Positions 15,304-22,073 of a stretch of DNA of 22,509 nucleotides are shown in pieces (position 1 is the first letter of the stretch; each line of letters opens with the position of its first letter). The stretch is taken from NCBI GenBank assembly GCA_964555935.1, contig CAZKUN010000151.1:1-22509 (forward strand), given 5' to 3'. Position numbers and translations under genes: made by a program. The notes under the pieces are model-generated. The model searched no databases, had not been told where the DNA came from, and worked only from the letters and a program-made list of their open reading frames with translations. This DNA comes from CAZKUN01 sp964555935. GTDB lineage: Bacteria; Armatimonadota; Zipacnadia; Zipacnadales; VGFC01.

Positions 15304-16557
15304 ATGTTCCTCACCCTCGCCGCCCTCTCGCTCCCAATCGCTACTCCTTCGCAGACCATCCGCACCCGCCGTCTCAGCGAGAGCCGCGTCCTCGTCTACG
15401 ATCGGCGCGTCGAGCTAGGCATCGGCATGCACGGAATGCCCGATGAGCACCTCGCGCGGGTGAAAGCGCTGGGCATCCGGCTCGTCCGCCACACAATGTA
15501 CTGGGCCCAGATCGAGACGACTGAAGAGCCCGGCCTCTACGATGCGGACGCGCTGGCCCAGTGGGACGATTTGGTCCGCCGCTGCAACGAGCAAGGCATC
15601 GTGCTGGAGGTCGTTGTCCACCAGAACGCGCCCGGATGCTCGTACGAGAACCGCGCCGAATCGTACGCTCGTTTCGCGCGGTTCATGGGTGATATGTCGA
15701 AGCGCTATCCCTCGATCCGCTACTGGGAGCTGTGGAACGAGATGGACGGCGCGTTCACCGATCTCTTCGGCGCGAGGGCGGGAATCCCTCTGGTTGAGCG
15801 CGGTAAGCTGTACGCCGAGATGCTGAAGCTCGCCGCGCCGGCGATCCGCGCCGCGAATCCCAACGCGCTGATCCTGACGGGCGGCATGACCGATGTCGGC
15901 GACTTCCCTCGGGGCATCTACGAGGCCGGCGGGCGCGAGGATTTCGACATCATGAACATCCACACTTACGGCGTGCCGGTGGTCTGGGCGTTCATCGCGC
16001 GGGGGCTCGCGGTGCGGGATGTGATGGATGAATTCGGCGACCACGACAAGCCGCTCTGGAACACGGAGTTCGGCATCGACGCGGGCAATCTTGTCGGCGC
16101 GTGGGGCTACCCGCACGACCGCGGCAAGGAAGACGCCGAAACTCTCGACGCGCTGCACAAAGCGCAGTGGGAAGCCTGTCTCAACGCGGCGCTGGAACAA
16201 GGCATCTACCAGAAGATCCTGCCCTACCAGTACAGCGCCGGCAACGAGCGCAACGATGACGGTGAGATCGAGACGAAGACCAACCTCCCCGATGGGCTCG
16301 CGATCCACGACTTCGGCTTCGGAATCGTCCGCTCCGACGGAATCACGCCTCGCCCCACCTACGACTGGCTCAAGGCCCTCCAGTTCAACGCCTGGATGAA
16401 CGACGAGCCGCGCCCCACCGAGGTCTGGCTCACCGGCCTCGGCAACCTCCGCCCCGTCGGTTACGAGTGGGATCAACGCGACCGAGCGGTTGTCGTGAAG
16501 GGTATCGACCTCCAAGCCGGAGGCGACGCGCTCGTGCAGTTGGGCGCCGAGAACTGA
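15304..16557 (+). CDS. clan GH-A glycoside hydrolase (GH39/GH5-like)
   Basis: A 417-residue TIM-barrel glycosidase. Seen: ALGIRLVRHTMYWAQIE (second strand, a typical clan GH-A start), VVVHQNAPG, YWELWNE with the acid/base Glu146 after the Asn, NIHTYGVP, and PLWNTEFG with the nucleophile Glu255. Both glutamates are at the expected strands 4 and 7 and have the expected motifs, so it is probably active. The GH39 or GH5-like label comes from the WNE...TEFG pattern; the substrate is not predictable from the sequence. A short hydrophobic N-terminus (MFLTLAALSLPIATPSQT) could be a signal peptide. The start at 15304 has no clear Shine-Dalgarno site; the frame is open further upstream to 15172, but that part is basic and non-protein-like. 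Divergent from the PLP-enzyme gene. Confidence 0.8.
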   Translation: MFLTLAALSLPIATPSQTIRTRRLSESRVLVYDRRVELGIGMHGMPDEHLARVKALGIRLVRHTMYWAQIETTEEPGLYDADALAQWDDLVRRCNEQGIVLEVVVHQNAPGCSYENRAESYARFARFMGDMSKRYPSIRYWELWNEMDGAFTDLFGARAGIPLVERGKLYAEMLKLAAPAIRAANPNALILTGGMTDVGDFPRGIYEAGGREDFDIMNIHTYGVPVVWAFIARGLAVRDVMDEFGDHDKPLWNTEFGIDAGNLVGAWGYPHDRGKEDAETLDALHKAQWEACLNAALEQGIYQKILPYQYSAGNERNDDGEIETKTNLPDGLAIHDFGFGIVRSDGITPRPTYDWLKALQFNAWMNDEPRPTEVWLTGLGNLRPVGYEWDQRDRAVVVKGIDLQAGGDALVQLGAEN

Positions 16558-16603
16558 GTGGCGTGGCCACGAGCGCTGTCGCCTTCCCGCGGTTCATAGA
16601 ACT

Positions 16604-16628
16604 GTAGGAGCTGCTTCAGCTGCGACAG
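16604..16628. repeat. GTAGGAGC-type repeat, second copy
   Basis: Starts GTAGGAGCTGCTTCAGC and matches the element at 13220 over GTAGGAGCNGCTTCANC; the small stem is 16609-16613 with 16617-16621. It lies in the 207-base gap after the glycosidase gene, in which I see nothing else recognisable. Confidence 0.65.
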
Positions 16629-16764
16629 AAAACACGCCCCACCATCCACAGCCGCACGCCGTCGTGCCGTCGGACCACCTGAGTGCCCCGCTCTCTTCGC
16701 ACCCACAGGTCCCCGCCCCCGCCCCGACGAAACACCGCACAGTTCGGCATCAAGGGAGATGACC

Positions 16765-17883
16765 ATGGATTTCAAAGAGGCGTTTGAGGCTGGTGGATTC
16801 GTCGCAACAGAGCCAACGACCGAGAAGGCGCGTCAACAGCACTTCTCTTACCTTGAGTGCGAAGTACCCGCCGAGATCCGCGCCTTCTACGAGCACTGCA
16901 ATGGCGGGAGCGTGGATGCGCTCTCTTGCCGCGCCTATCCACTCGCTCAGGCGGCGACTTTGGTCGGCACGTACGACTTCCACGCGGAGTTCCGGTTCCT
17001 GCCGTTCTTCGTAGCGGACGAGAACGCGTCCGATCCGGCCATGGTCGGGCTCGAGCCGCCGTTGACCGGGTACGTGTTTCAGATCTGCCACGATGACCGG
17101 TCGCGGATGCTCGCGCCGTCCATCCCGTCGTTCCTGCAGTCCCTGGCTTCGCAGCCCGAAGTCGAGTTCTTCCACATCGAGGAATCGACTTTCGTCTACC
17201 CGAGGGCGCTTTCTGAATCAGAACAAGAGACCGTTGATGCTCTGATAGCGAGATCGATGACTGAACTCGAAGAGGAATATGAAGCACAGCTTCTCGTCGA
17301 GCTGGCGCTCAGCATGCTCACCGACGAGGCCTGCATCGACCTATTGAGAGGACTGAATCACCCGGACAGCAACGCGCGCTTCGTAATCAAGGATCGGCTT
17401 CAGGAGATCGGCACGCCCGCCGCGGAGGAGATACTGGCCAAGGCGGACGACGAACTGAAGGCGTTTGTTGCCCGGGCAATCGACGTCCTGAAGAAGGAAG
17501 GCTTCGACGCAGCAACAGCAAGCGGGACTGATCTCCGCGTCGCCGGCAAGGGGCTCAACGTCGGGCCTTCTTCGATAAGCGCAGCGATGATGGCTTCTGG
17601 GAGTATCTGGTCGAACGAGTGCGGCACATCCTCGAACGGGAGACGGCACCGCAAACAGATCCGGCCCCGACCCAAGCAACGGAAGGGTCGGCGGAGAGCG
17701 ATCTACCGAAGGACGCGCAAGAGGTCGCTGATGTGCTGGGCGTGGATGAGGACAATGCGGGATGGCTCTGGACTCAATGGTTCACGCCCGAGGCGCAGGC
17801 CAGAGTGGCTGACGAAGGGGAGGATGCGGCTGAGCACTGGGACATGTTGCAGGGCAGCCCGCCCGAGAGCATCAGAGAACTGA
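16765..17883 (+). CDS. SUKH (SMI1/KNR4)-domain protein, C-terminus lost to a frameshift
   Basis: Residues about 1-140 are a SUKH/SMI1-KNR4 domain: EVPAEIRAFYEHCNGGSVDA, LPFFVADENASDPAMVGLE, GYVFQICHDD, and a final helix PSFLQSL. SUKH domains are best known as immunity proteins against bacterial toxins and as peptide-binding modules. Residues about 150-260 are helical and acidic, with a HEAT-like pair (ACIDLLRGLNHPDSNARFV, EEILAKADDELKAFVARAID). From about residue 265 the frame changes character to Arg/Ser-rich sequence, while the plus-strand frame that starts one base earlier reads AFFDKRSDDGFWEYLVERVR. The true product thus continues in the frame of the next entry. The break is near 17560-17566 and is equivalent to one missing base. 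Start 16765 has AGGGAG 6 bases upstream. It may be a decayed gene, or an assembly error. Confidence 0.7.
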   Translation: MDFKEAFEAGGFVATEPTTEKARQQHFSYLECEVPAEIRAFYEHCNGGSVDALSCRAYPLAQAATLVGTYDFHAEFRFLPFFVADENASDPAMVGLEPPLTGYVFQICHDDRSRMLAPSIPSFLQSLASQPEVEFFHIEESTFVYPRALSESEQETVDALIARSMTELEEEYEAQLLVELALSMLTDEACIDLLRGLNHPDSNARFVIKDRLQEIGTPAAEEILAKADDELKAFVARAIDVLKKEGFDAATASGTDLRVAGKGLNVGPSSISAAMMASGSIWSNECGTSSNGRRHRKQIRPRPKQRKGRRRAIYRRTRKRSLMCWAWMRTMRDGSGLNGSRPRRRPEWLTKGRMRLSTGTCCRAARPRASEN

Positions 17884-18194
17884 TCGCGATGGAAATGGAA
17901 ATGGAGGGAGTGGCGCCGCCAGCGCAGGCCGACAAGACGGTGGGCGATCTGCCGAAGGATGCGCAAGAGGTCGCTGATGTGCTGGGGCTAGATGAGGACA
18001 ATGCGGGGTACCTCTGGACTCAATGGTTCACGCCCGAGGCGCAGGCCCAAATGGCTGCTGAAGGGGTTGACGTGCCTGATGTCTGGAACGACTTGAAGGG
18101 CTTGACGCCCAAGGACATCAGAGCAGACATCGCGATCGATATGGAGGAAGACGCCCTGCGAGCGAGAGCCGAGAAGAAGCGGGCCGACCAATGA
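17619..18194 (+). CDS. C-terminal part of the SUKH gene: two tryptophan-rich repeats
   Basis: An open frame whose coding character begins near 17565, upstream of its first start-type codon (GTG 17619), where no ribosome site is visible. So it is most likely the frameshifted continuation of the SUKH-domain gene rather than an independent gene. It encodes an acidic linker, then two units of about 67 residues spaced 82 residues apart: LPKDAQEVADVLG, then [V/L]DEDNAG[W/Y]LWTQWFTPEAQA and a helix ending IAMEME or IAIDME. A Pro/Ala-rich linker of about 15 residues joins them. I do not recognise the repeat. The conserved LWTQWF could form an aromatic ligand-binding or packing surface. The tail is charged (RARAEKKRADQ). 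It ends 48 bases before the GH99-like gene starts. Confidence 0.6.
   Translation: MRHILERETAPQTDPAPTQATEGSAESDLPKDAQEVADVLGVDEDNAGWLWTQWFTPEAQARVADEGEDAAEHWDMLQGSPPESIRELIAMEMEMEGVAPPAQADKTVGDLPKDAQEVADVLGLDEDNAGYLWTQWFTPEAQAQMAAEGVDVPDVWNDLKGLTPKDIRADIAIDMEEDALRARAEKKRADQ
17703..18146 (+). repeat. 246-base-period coding tandem repeat
   Basis: Unit 1 starts at 17703 and unit 2 at 17949, with no insertion or deletion between them over about 200 bases. The first 99 bases differ at only 8 positions by my count; the second half is more diverged. This points to a recent duplication, or to conversion of the first half of each unit. Confidence 0.85.
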
Positions 18195-18204
18195 TCACGT
18201 CCAG

Positions 18205-18223
18205 GCGGGCGAGACGAGCCCGC
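18205..18223. repeat. GCGGGC hairpin before the GH99-like gene
   Basis: A perfect 6-bp stem (18205-18210 with 18218-18223) with a 7-base loop, lying between the stop at 18194 and the Shine-Dalgarno site at 18233. It could cap the upstream transcript or affect translation of the next gene. Confidence 0.4.
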
Positions 18224-18242
18224 GTCTGTCCGAGGAGTGCCA

Positions 18243-19850
18243 ATGATGGTAGCCGCTAGTCTGCTCGTATTGGCAAGCGTGACCCCCATGGCAACTCCCG
18301 CCCAGACCGTGCCCGTCGTTCGTGAACGGCCGGCGCTTGGTGTGATTCGGTGGGATGGGTACAACGGCGGGCACTTCACTCAGAACCAGGAATTCCCGTT
18401 CATCAAGGCCGAGGAGCACCACTGGCGCGCGCCATGGTTTGCCCGGCGGACGGGTGACCCGGAACGGCCCCTATCGTTCAACCCCGAGTTCAAACAGGAA
18501 ATCGTCCAGGAGGTCACCGACCAGGAGATCCGCTACGCCGCGTCGTGCGGATTCGACTTCTTCGCGTTCTGTCATTTCCGCAAGGATAAGGGCGATGGCT
18601 GGAGCCTCCGCAACAACCTCCAGGCCTACCTCGACAGCCCGCTGAAGCCCGAAATCAACTTCGCTCTCATCTGCATCGGGGAGCATGTCGGCAAGGGCAT
18701 TGAGGGCGAGGAATCGCCCGAGAACACGTGGGAAGATTGGCGCGCGTACGTCCGCGAGTACATCGAGTTGATGCAAGAACCCACCTACCAAACCGTCCTC
18801 GATGGGCGGCCGCTCTGGGGCATCTTCGGGCCGAGTGGACTGGCCAAGAACCTCGGCGATGAGGAGCACGGGGTTGAGGAGCTGAAGCCGGCCATCCAGT
18901 ACCTCCGCGATGAGGTCCAGGCGGCGGGCCTGCCCGATCCGTATCTCGTCGGAATGCACGCCGGCGGCATCTGGGCGGCGAAGTATGTCGACGAAGCGGG
19001 GCTGGACGCCGTCTCGGCGTATCGCGGAGCGTTCGGCGGGACCGTTGAGGGGACGCTGTTTGGCGATCTGTGGGGCAACATCCGCAGCGCCTTCCTCGAG
19101 AATCCGGACATGGGCGGACCGCGCAAAGTCGTCGTGCCGATGCTGTCGGGCGCCGACCAATCGCCACGTCATCCAGACGTGCCGAAGTACCTCGAGCCAG
19201 AGCCGGGAGACCTCGCCCGGCTGCTCGGATCGGCCTTCGATTACGCCATCGAGAACCCCGACCAGTGCGAGGCCGACGCGGCTTGGATCTACGCCTGGAA
19301 CGAGCATTCCGAGGGCGGATTCATCTGCCCGCTGATGGGCGATGCGCCCGACTACGTGCCCGTCACAGAGCAACTGGATGACTGCTCCCGAGGCATCAAG
19401 AACTGGGTGCATCCGACCACGCGCCTCGGCCTGGGTGTGCCGCTCGCGAACTACACTTTCGGTGACCGCGAGCCCTCGCTGGAGTCCATCGCCACCGAGT
19501 CAGGCGCCTCGCCGATCCGGGTCCCCGAGGGCGCGGAGATCGTCTCGGGCAACAACCCGCGCACCGCTCGGCGCGGTCTCTGCTTGCGGCTCAGCGGACC
19601 AGGAACATGCGAGTTCTCAACGGCCGGTCAGGCGAGTGCCGTGGCGCTTGCTTACCGGGTGGATGGGGGGCAGATTGAGGTCTCGGTTGGAGACGAGACG
19701 ACGACCGTTGACCTGGAGCAGACCGGCGGCGAATGGCGGGAAGTGATGGTCGCCTTTTCGGAGGCGACGGGGTCGGCGACGGTCCGAATCGAAGCCCAAA
19801 CGGCCGACTGTGAGCTGGATGATATCCGGTTGCTGGGGCGCCCCGACTAG
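18243..19850 (+). CDS. exported GH99/GH71/WbsX-like protein with C-terminal binding domain
   Basis: A 535-residue protein with a signal peptide (MVAASLLVLASVTPMATPAQ). The body (about 30-400) fits the 'WbsX / GH99-like' TIM-barrel family: GVIRWDGYNGG near the N-terminus, QEIRYAASCGFDFFAFCHF (the family 'A...GidgF.fy.yw' block), and AWIYAWNEHSEGGFICPL, where Glu354 lies in the family WNEW-x-E-G motif (here WNEHSEGG). Members include endo-mannanases and proteins of polysaccharide biosynthesis, so the exact reaction is open. The last 110 residues or so (FSTAGQASAVALAYRVDGGQ to LDDIRLLGRPD) look like a jelly-roll carbohydrate-binding domain. AGGAG lies 5 to 8 bases before the two ATGs at 18243 and 18246. 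An exported location fits an extracellular glycan-degrading role, close to the symporter. Confidence 0.75.
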   Translation: MMVAASLLVLASVTPMATPAQTVPVVRERPALGVIRWDGYNGGHFTQNQEFPFIKAEEHHWRAPWFARRTGDPERPLSFNPEFKQEIVQEVTDQEIRYAASCGFDFFAFCHFRKDKGDGWSLRNNLQAYLDSPLKPEINFALICIGEHVGKGIEGEESPENTWEDWRAYVREYIELMQEPTYQTVLDGRPLWGIFGPSGLAKNLGDEEHGVEELKPAIQYLRDEVQAAGLPDPYLVGMHAGGIWAAKYVDEAGLDAVSAYRGAFGGTVEGTLFGDLWGNIRSAFLENPDMGGPRKVVVPMLSGADQSPRHPDVPKYLEPEPGDLARLLGSAFDYAIENPDQCEADAAWIYAWNEHSEGGFICPLMGDAPDYVPVTEQLDDCSRGIKNWVHPTTRLGLGVPLANYTFGDREPSLESIATESGASPIRVPEGAEIVSGNNPRTARRGLCLRLSGPGTCEFSTAGQASAVALAYRVDGGQIEVSVGDETTTVDLEQTGGEWREVMVAFSEATGSATVRIEAQTADCELDDIRLLGRPD

Positions 19851-19853
19851 GAC

Positions 19854-19871
19854 CCGGAAGTAGGCTTCCGG
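19854..19871. terminator. hairpin after the GH99-like gene
   Basis: A perfect 7-bp stem (19854-19860 with 19865-19871) with a TAGG loop, 3 bases after the TAG. No T-run follows. It is probably a 3'-end hairpin rather than a strong intrinsic terminator. Confidence 0.5.
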
Positions 19872-19912
19872 TGGCGAGAACAGGCAATGAAAACGCGATT
19901 TTCGGCGACGAA

Positions 19913-20028
19913 TCGGGGGGACCGAGGCACTTTATCGACCCTTTTCGGGGGGACCTGCTAGGCTTATCTCAACCACCCCATTGAATCGTCTCGTTTTTCC
20001 GGTTCGTTGCCGGTACAAGGTCCCCCCG
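19913..20028 (+). promoter_or_regulatory. repeated TCGGGGGGACC elements upstream of the symporter
   Basis: The 11-mer TCGGGGGGACC occurs at 19913-19923 and again at 19945-19955, 32 bases apart (about three helical turns). Its reverse form GGTCCCCCCG occurs at 20019-20028. This fits either a set of operator half-sites or an RNA leader in which 20019-20028 can pair with either upstream copy, giving two exclusive 10-bp stems. It lies in the 220-base gap before the symporter gene; no clear sigma-70 promoter was found there. Confidence 0.4.
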
Positions 20029-20103
20029 CTGCTCCTCTCGAACCCCATCGACTAGCTTCGGATCTATAGCATGGGAGGGTTACGCCCTTTGCTTGAGACC
20101 ACG

Positions 20104-21714
20104 ATGGACCAGATCTTCGCAACGAACTTCACCTGGATCGACTGGGTGATCGTGATCGGCTACTGCTCGCTGTCGATCATCGTCGGGCTGTTCGCGAACA
20201 AGTTCGTCGGCAACATCGCCGACTTCATCGTCGCCGGTCGCGGCCTGAGAGCGTGGCTCGGACTGGCCACGATGACCGGCACCGAGATCGGCCTCGTGAC
20301 GCTGATGTACATGTCCGAGTGGGGCTATAACAACGGCTTCGCGGCGTACTACTCGGGACTGGTCTGGGGCGTCGCGTTCTTGATGATCGGCGGAAGCGGA
20401 TTCATCATCCACAAGCTCCGCGAGATGAGGTGCATGACGATCCCCGAGTACTACGCGCGCCGGTACAACAAGCGTACCCGCATCATCGGCGGCATCCTGC
20501 TGGCGTTTAGCGGGATCCTGAACATGGGGCTCTTCCTGCAGGTCGGCGCGAAGTTCGTCGCCGTCTGCACGGGCATCCCCGCCGACGGGTGGAGCCTGAA
20601 GCTCGTGATGACGGGGATGCTGAGCCTGGTGCTGGTCTACACCATCCTCGGCGGGATGATCTCGGTGGTCATCACCGACCTCGCGCAGTTCGTTATCCTG
20701 GGTTTTGGAATTCTCATCGCCACCATCTACGCCGTGACGAAGTTCAGTTGGGGCGGGTTGGTGGAGGCGGTTGACGCGGCTCATGGCATCGGGGGTTTCA
20801 ACCCATTCGCCGAAGGGGTGATGGGACCCACGCACGTGGTCTGGCAGACGTTCGTCGCCTTCGCCGCGTGCGCCCTTTGGGAGACGGCGACGCTGAGGGC
20901 GCTGGCATCCAGCAGCCCAAAGACGGCCAAGCAGATGTACATGGGCTCGGCCATTACGTTCAGCGCGCGGTTCATCCTCCCGGCGACATGGGGCATCGCG
21001 GCGCTGGCGTATGTTCACTCGAACCCGCAGCTCGCAGCGTTCGTAGCCGGGCCCGATGCGCCGGCTGATATGGCGATGAAAGCCATGCCGCTGTTCCTGG
21101 CTCAGAACATCCCGACGGTCCTGCTAGGCATCCTGGCAGCGGGGATGTTCGCGGCATTCATGAGCACGCATGATAGCTACCTGATCGCCTGGTCGGCGGT
21201 GCTCACGCAAGACGTCATCGGCCCCCTGCGCAGGAAGGGGCTGACCGACAAGCAGCGGATCTGGACGACCCGGGTGCTCATCCTGGTCATCGGCATATTC
21301 CTGCTGGTATTTGGGCTCTGGTATGAGACCGAGGCGGCGCTCTGGGACTACATGGCGGTGACCGGCTCGATCTACTTCGCGGGCGCGTTCGTGGCGATCG
21401 CGATGGGGATGTATTGGAGGCGCGCCTCCAGCACCGGCGCGAGCATGGCGCTGATCTGCGGCCTGTTCTCAGTGCTAGGCGTTCTGAAGTGGGAAGCCTG
21501 GTGGGGCATCACGTGGATCACGCCGGAACGCGTGGGGATCTGCACGGTGTGCCTTGCGTTTACGGCGATGATCGTGGGGTCGCTGCTGTTCCCGGATAGC
21601 GAGCCGCCCAAAGAGGGAGTGGTAGAGTCCAAACGCGACAAGATGCTCAGGGCCGAGTTGGAAGCTACTGAAACGGCCGATGAGTCGGGCATCCAGGAAG
21701 AGGAGGCGAGCTAA
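20104..21714 (+). CDS. sodium:solute symporter (SSS family)
   Basis: A 536-residue inner-membrane transporter of the SSS family, which imports sugars, amino acids, nucleosides or carboxylates with Na+. About 13 hydrophobic helices are visible. Typical features: WVIVIGYCSLSIIVGLFANK (TM1), DFIVAGRGLRAWLGLATMTG (the family 'aGR.l..w' block before TM2), MTIPEYYARRYNKRTRI, YTILGGMISVVITDLAQFVI and AAGMFAAFMSTHDSYLIAWS, which matches the family 'aA.mSs.ds.l' helix with the TM8-type Ser/Thr. Substrate specificity is not readable. The charged C-tail is about 40 residues. Start: ATG 20104 matches family length but has only weak upstream GAG. An in-frame TTG at 20089 lies 10 bases after GGAGG and may be the real start; ATG 20071 has no ribosome site. 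Followed after one base by a small accessory membrane protein. Confidence 0.92.
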   Translation: MDQIFATNFTWIDWVIVIGYCSLSIIVGLFANKFVGNIADFIVAGRGLRAWLGLATMTGTEIGLVTLMYMSEWGYNNGFAAYYSGLVWGVAFLMIGGSGFIIHKLREMRCMTIPEYYARRYNKRTRIIGGILLAFSGILNMGLFLQVGAKFVAVCTGIPADGWSLKLVMTGMLSLVLVYTILGGMISVVITDLAQFVILGFGILIATIYAVTKFSWGGLVEAVDAAHGIGGFNPFAEGVMGPTHVVWQTFVAFAACALWETATLRALASSSPKTAKQMYMGSAITFSARFILPATWGIAALAYVHSNPQLAAFVAGPDAPADMAMKAMPLFLAQNIPTVLLGILAAGMFAAFMSTHDSYLIAWSAVLTQDVIGPLRRKGLTDKQRIWTTRVLILVIGIFLLVFGLWYETEAALWDYMAVTGSIYFAGAFVAIAMGMYWRRASSTGASMALICGLFSVLGVLKWEAWWGITWITPERVGICTVCLAFTAMIVGSLLFPDSEPPKEGVVESKRDKMLRAELEATETADESGIQEEEAS

Positions 21715-21715
21715 C

Positions 21716-21919
21716 ATGGAGATCCTATCAACCGTGTGGCTGGTAGTGCTGATCGTGGAACTCGTCCTCTTCACGGGACTGTTGATCGGTGGCACGATCT
21801 TCGGTATCGGAGATCTGAAGAAGCTGCTGATCGGGCTGAGACTCGAGCACGACGGCATGGCGGATGACGCCGGGGAGGATCCCGGCGGCGAGGCGGATGA
21901 GGAGCCAATGGCGACGTGA
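21716..21919 (+). CDS. symporter small accessory membrane protein
   Basis: A 67-residue protein with one or two merged hydrophobic stretches (ILSTVWLVVLIVELVLFTGL, then LIGGTIFGIGD) and an acidic tail ending DEEPMAT. Small single-helix partners encoded directly after SSS symporter genes are known, and this one fits in size and position. AGGAGG lies 9 bases upstream within the end of the symporter gene; the ATG begins one base after the TAA. It probably assembles with or stabilises the transporter. Homology cannot be proved from so short a protein. Confidence 0.7.
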   Translation: MEILSTVWLVVLIVELVLFTGLLIGGTIFGIGDLKKLLIGLRLEHDGMADDAGEDPGGEADEEPMAT

Positions 21920-21936
21920 CGGGGACGGCGGGAAAC

Positions 21937-21970
21937 CACGAAGACACGAAGGGCGCGAAGAACGGCGAAG
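21937..21970. repeat. short CACGAAG-type direct repeat
   Basis: Degenerate tandem units of about 8-10 bases: CACGAAGA, CACGAAGG, GCGCGAAGAA, GGCGAAG. Similar 'ACCACGAAGACACGAAG' stretches are widespread in intergenic DNA of many unrelated bacterial genomes. It lies between the accessory protein gene and the long palindrome at 21978. Confidence 0.55.
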
Positions 21971-21977
21971 TGATAGG

Positions 21978-22047
21978 GGAAGAACTCAGGGACAGTTACC
22001 ATGTTTCCCAACGGCAGGGAAAATGGTTACTGTCCCTGAGTTCTTCC
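21978..22047. repeat. long imperfect palindrome (REP/MITE-like) between convergent genes
   Basis: Arms 21978-22009 and 22017-22047 pair nearly completely over about 31 bases (starting GGAAGAACTCAGGGACAGT, with one T/A exchange and one or two small differences near the loop), around a 7-base loop. The GGGACAGT core resembles palindromes found with REP-associated tyrosine transposases (RAYT). No transposase is present in the window. The position between two converging genes would also let it terminate both transcripts. Confidence 0.8.
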
Positions 22048-22073
22048 GCGTGAGGCCGGAGGACGGCGACAGG

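Noticed and set aside
17560..17567. Programmed -1 ribosomal frameshift in the SUKH gene
   Set aside because: No X-XXY-YYZ slippery heptamer is in frame at the junction and no clear pseudoknot follows; a one-base deletion or sequence error explains it more simply.
17619..17621. GTG 17619 as the start of an independent gene
   Set aside because: No ribosome site, and coding-like sequence in the same frame extends upstream to about 17565.
21937..21970. CRISPR-like array
   Set aside because: Units are 8-10 bases without spacers; it is a degenerate simple repeat.
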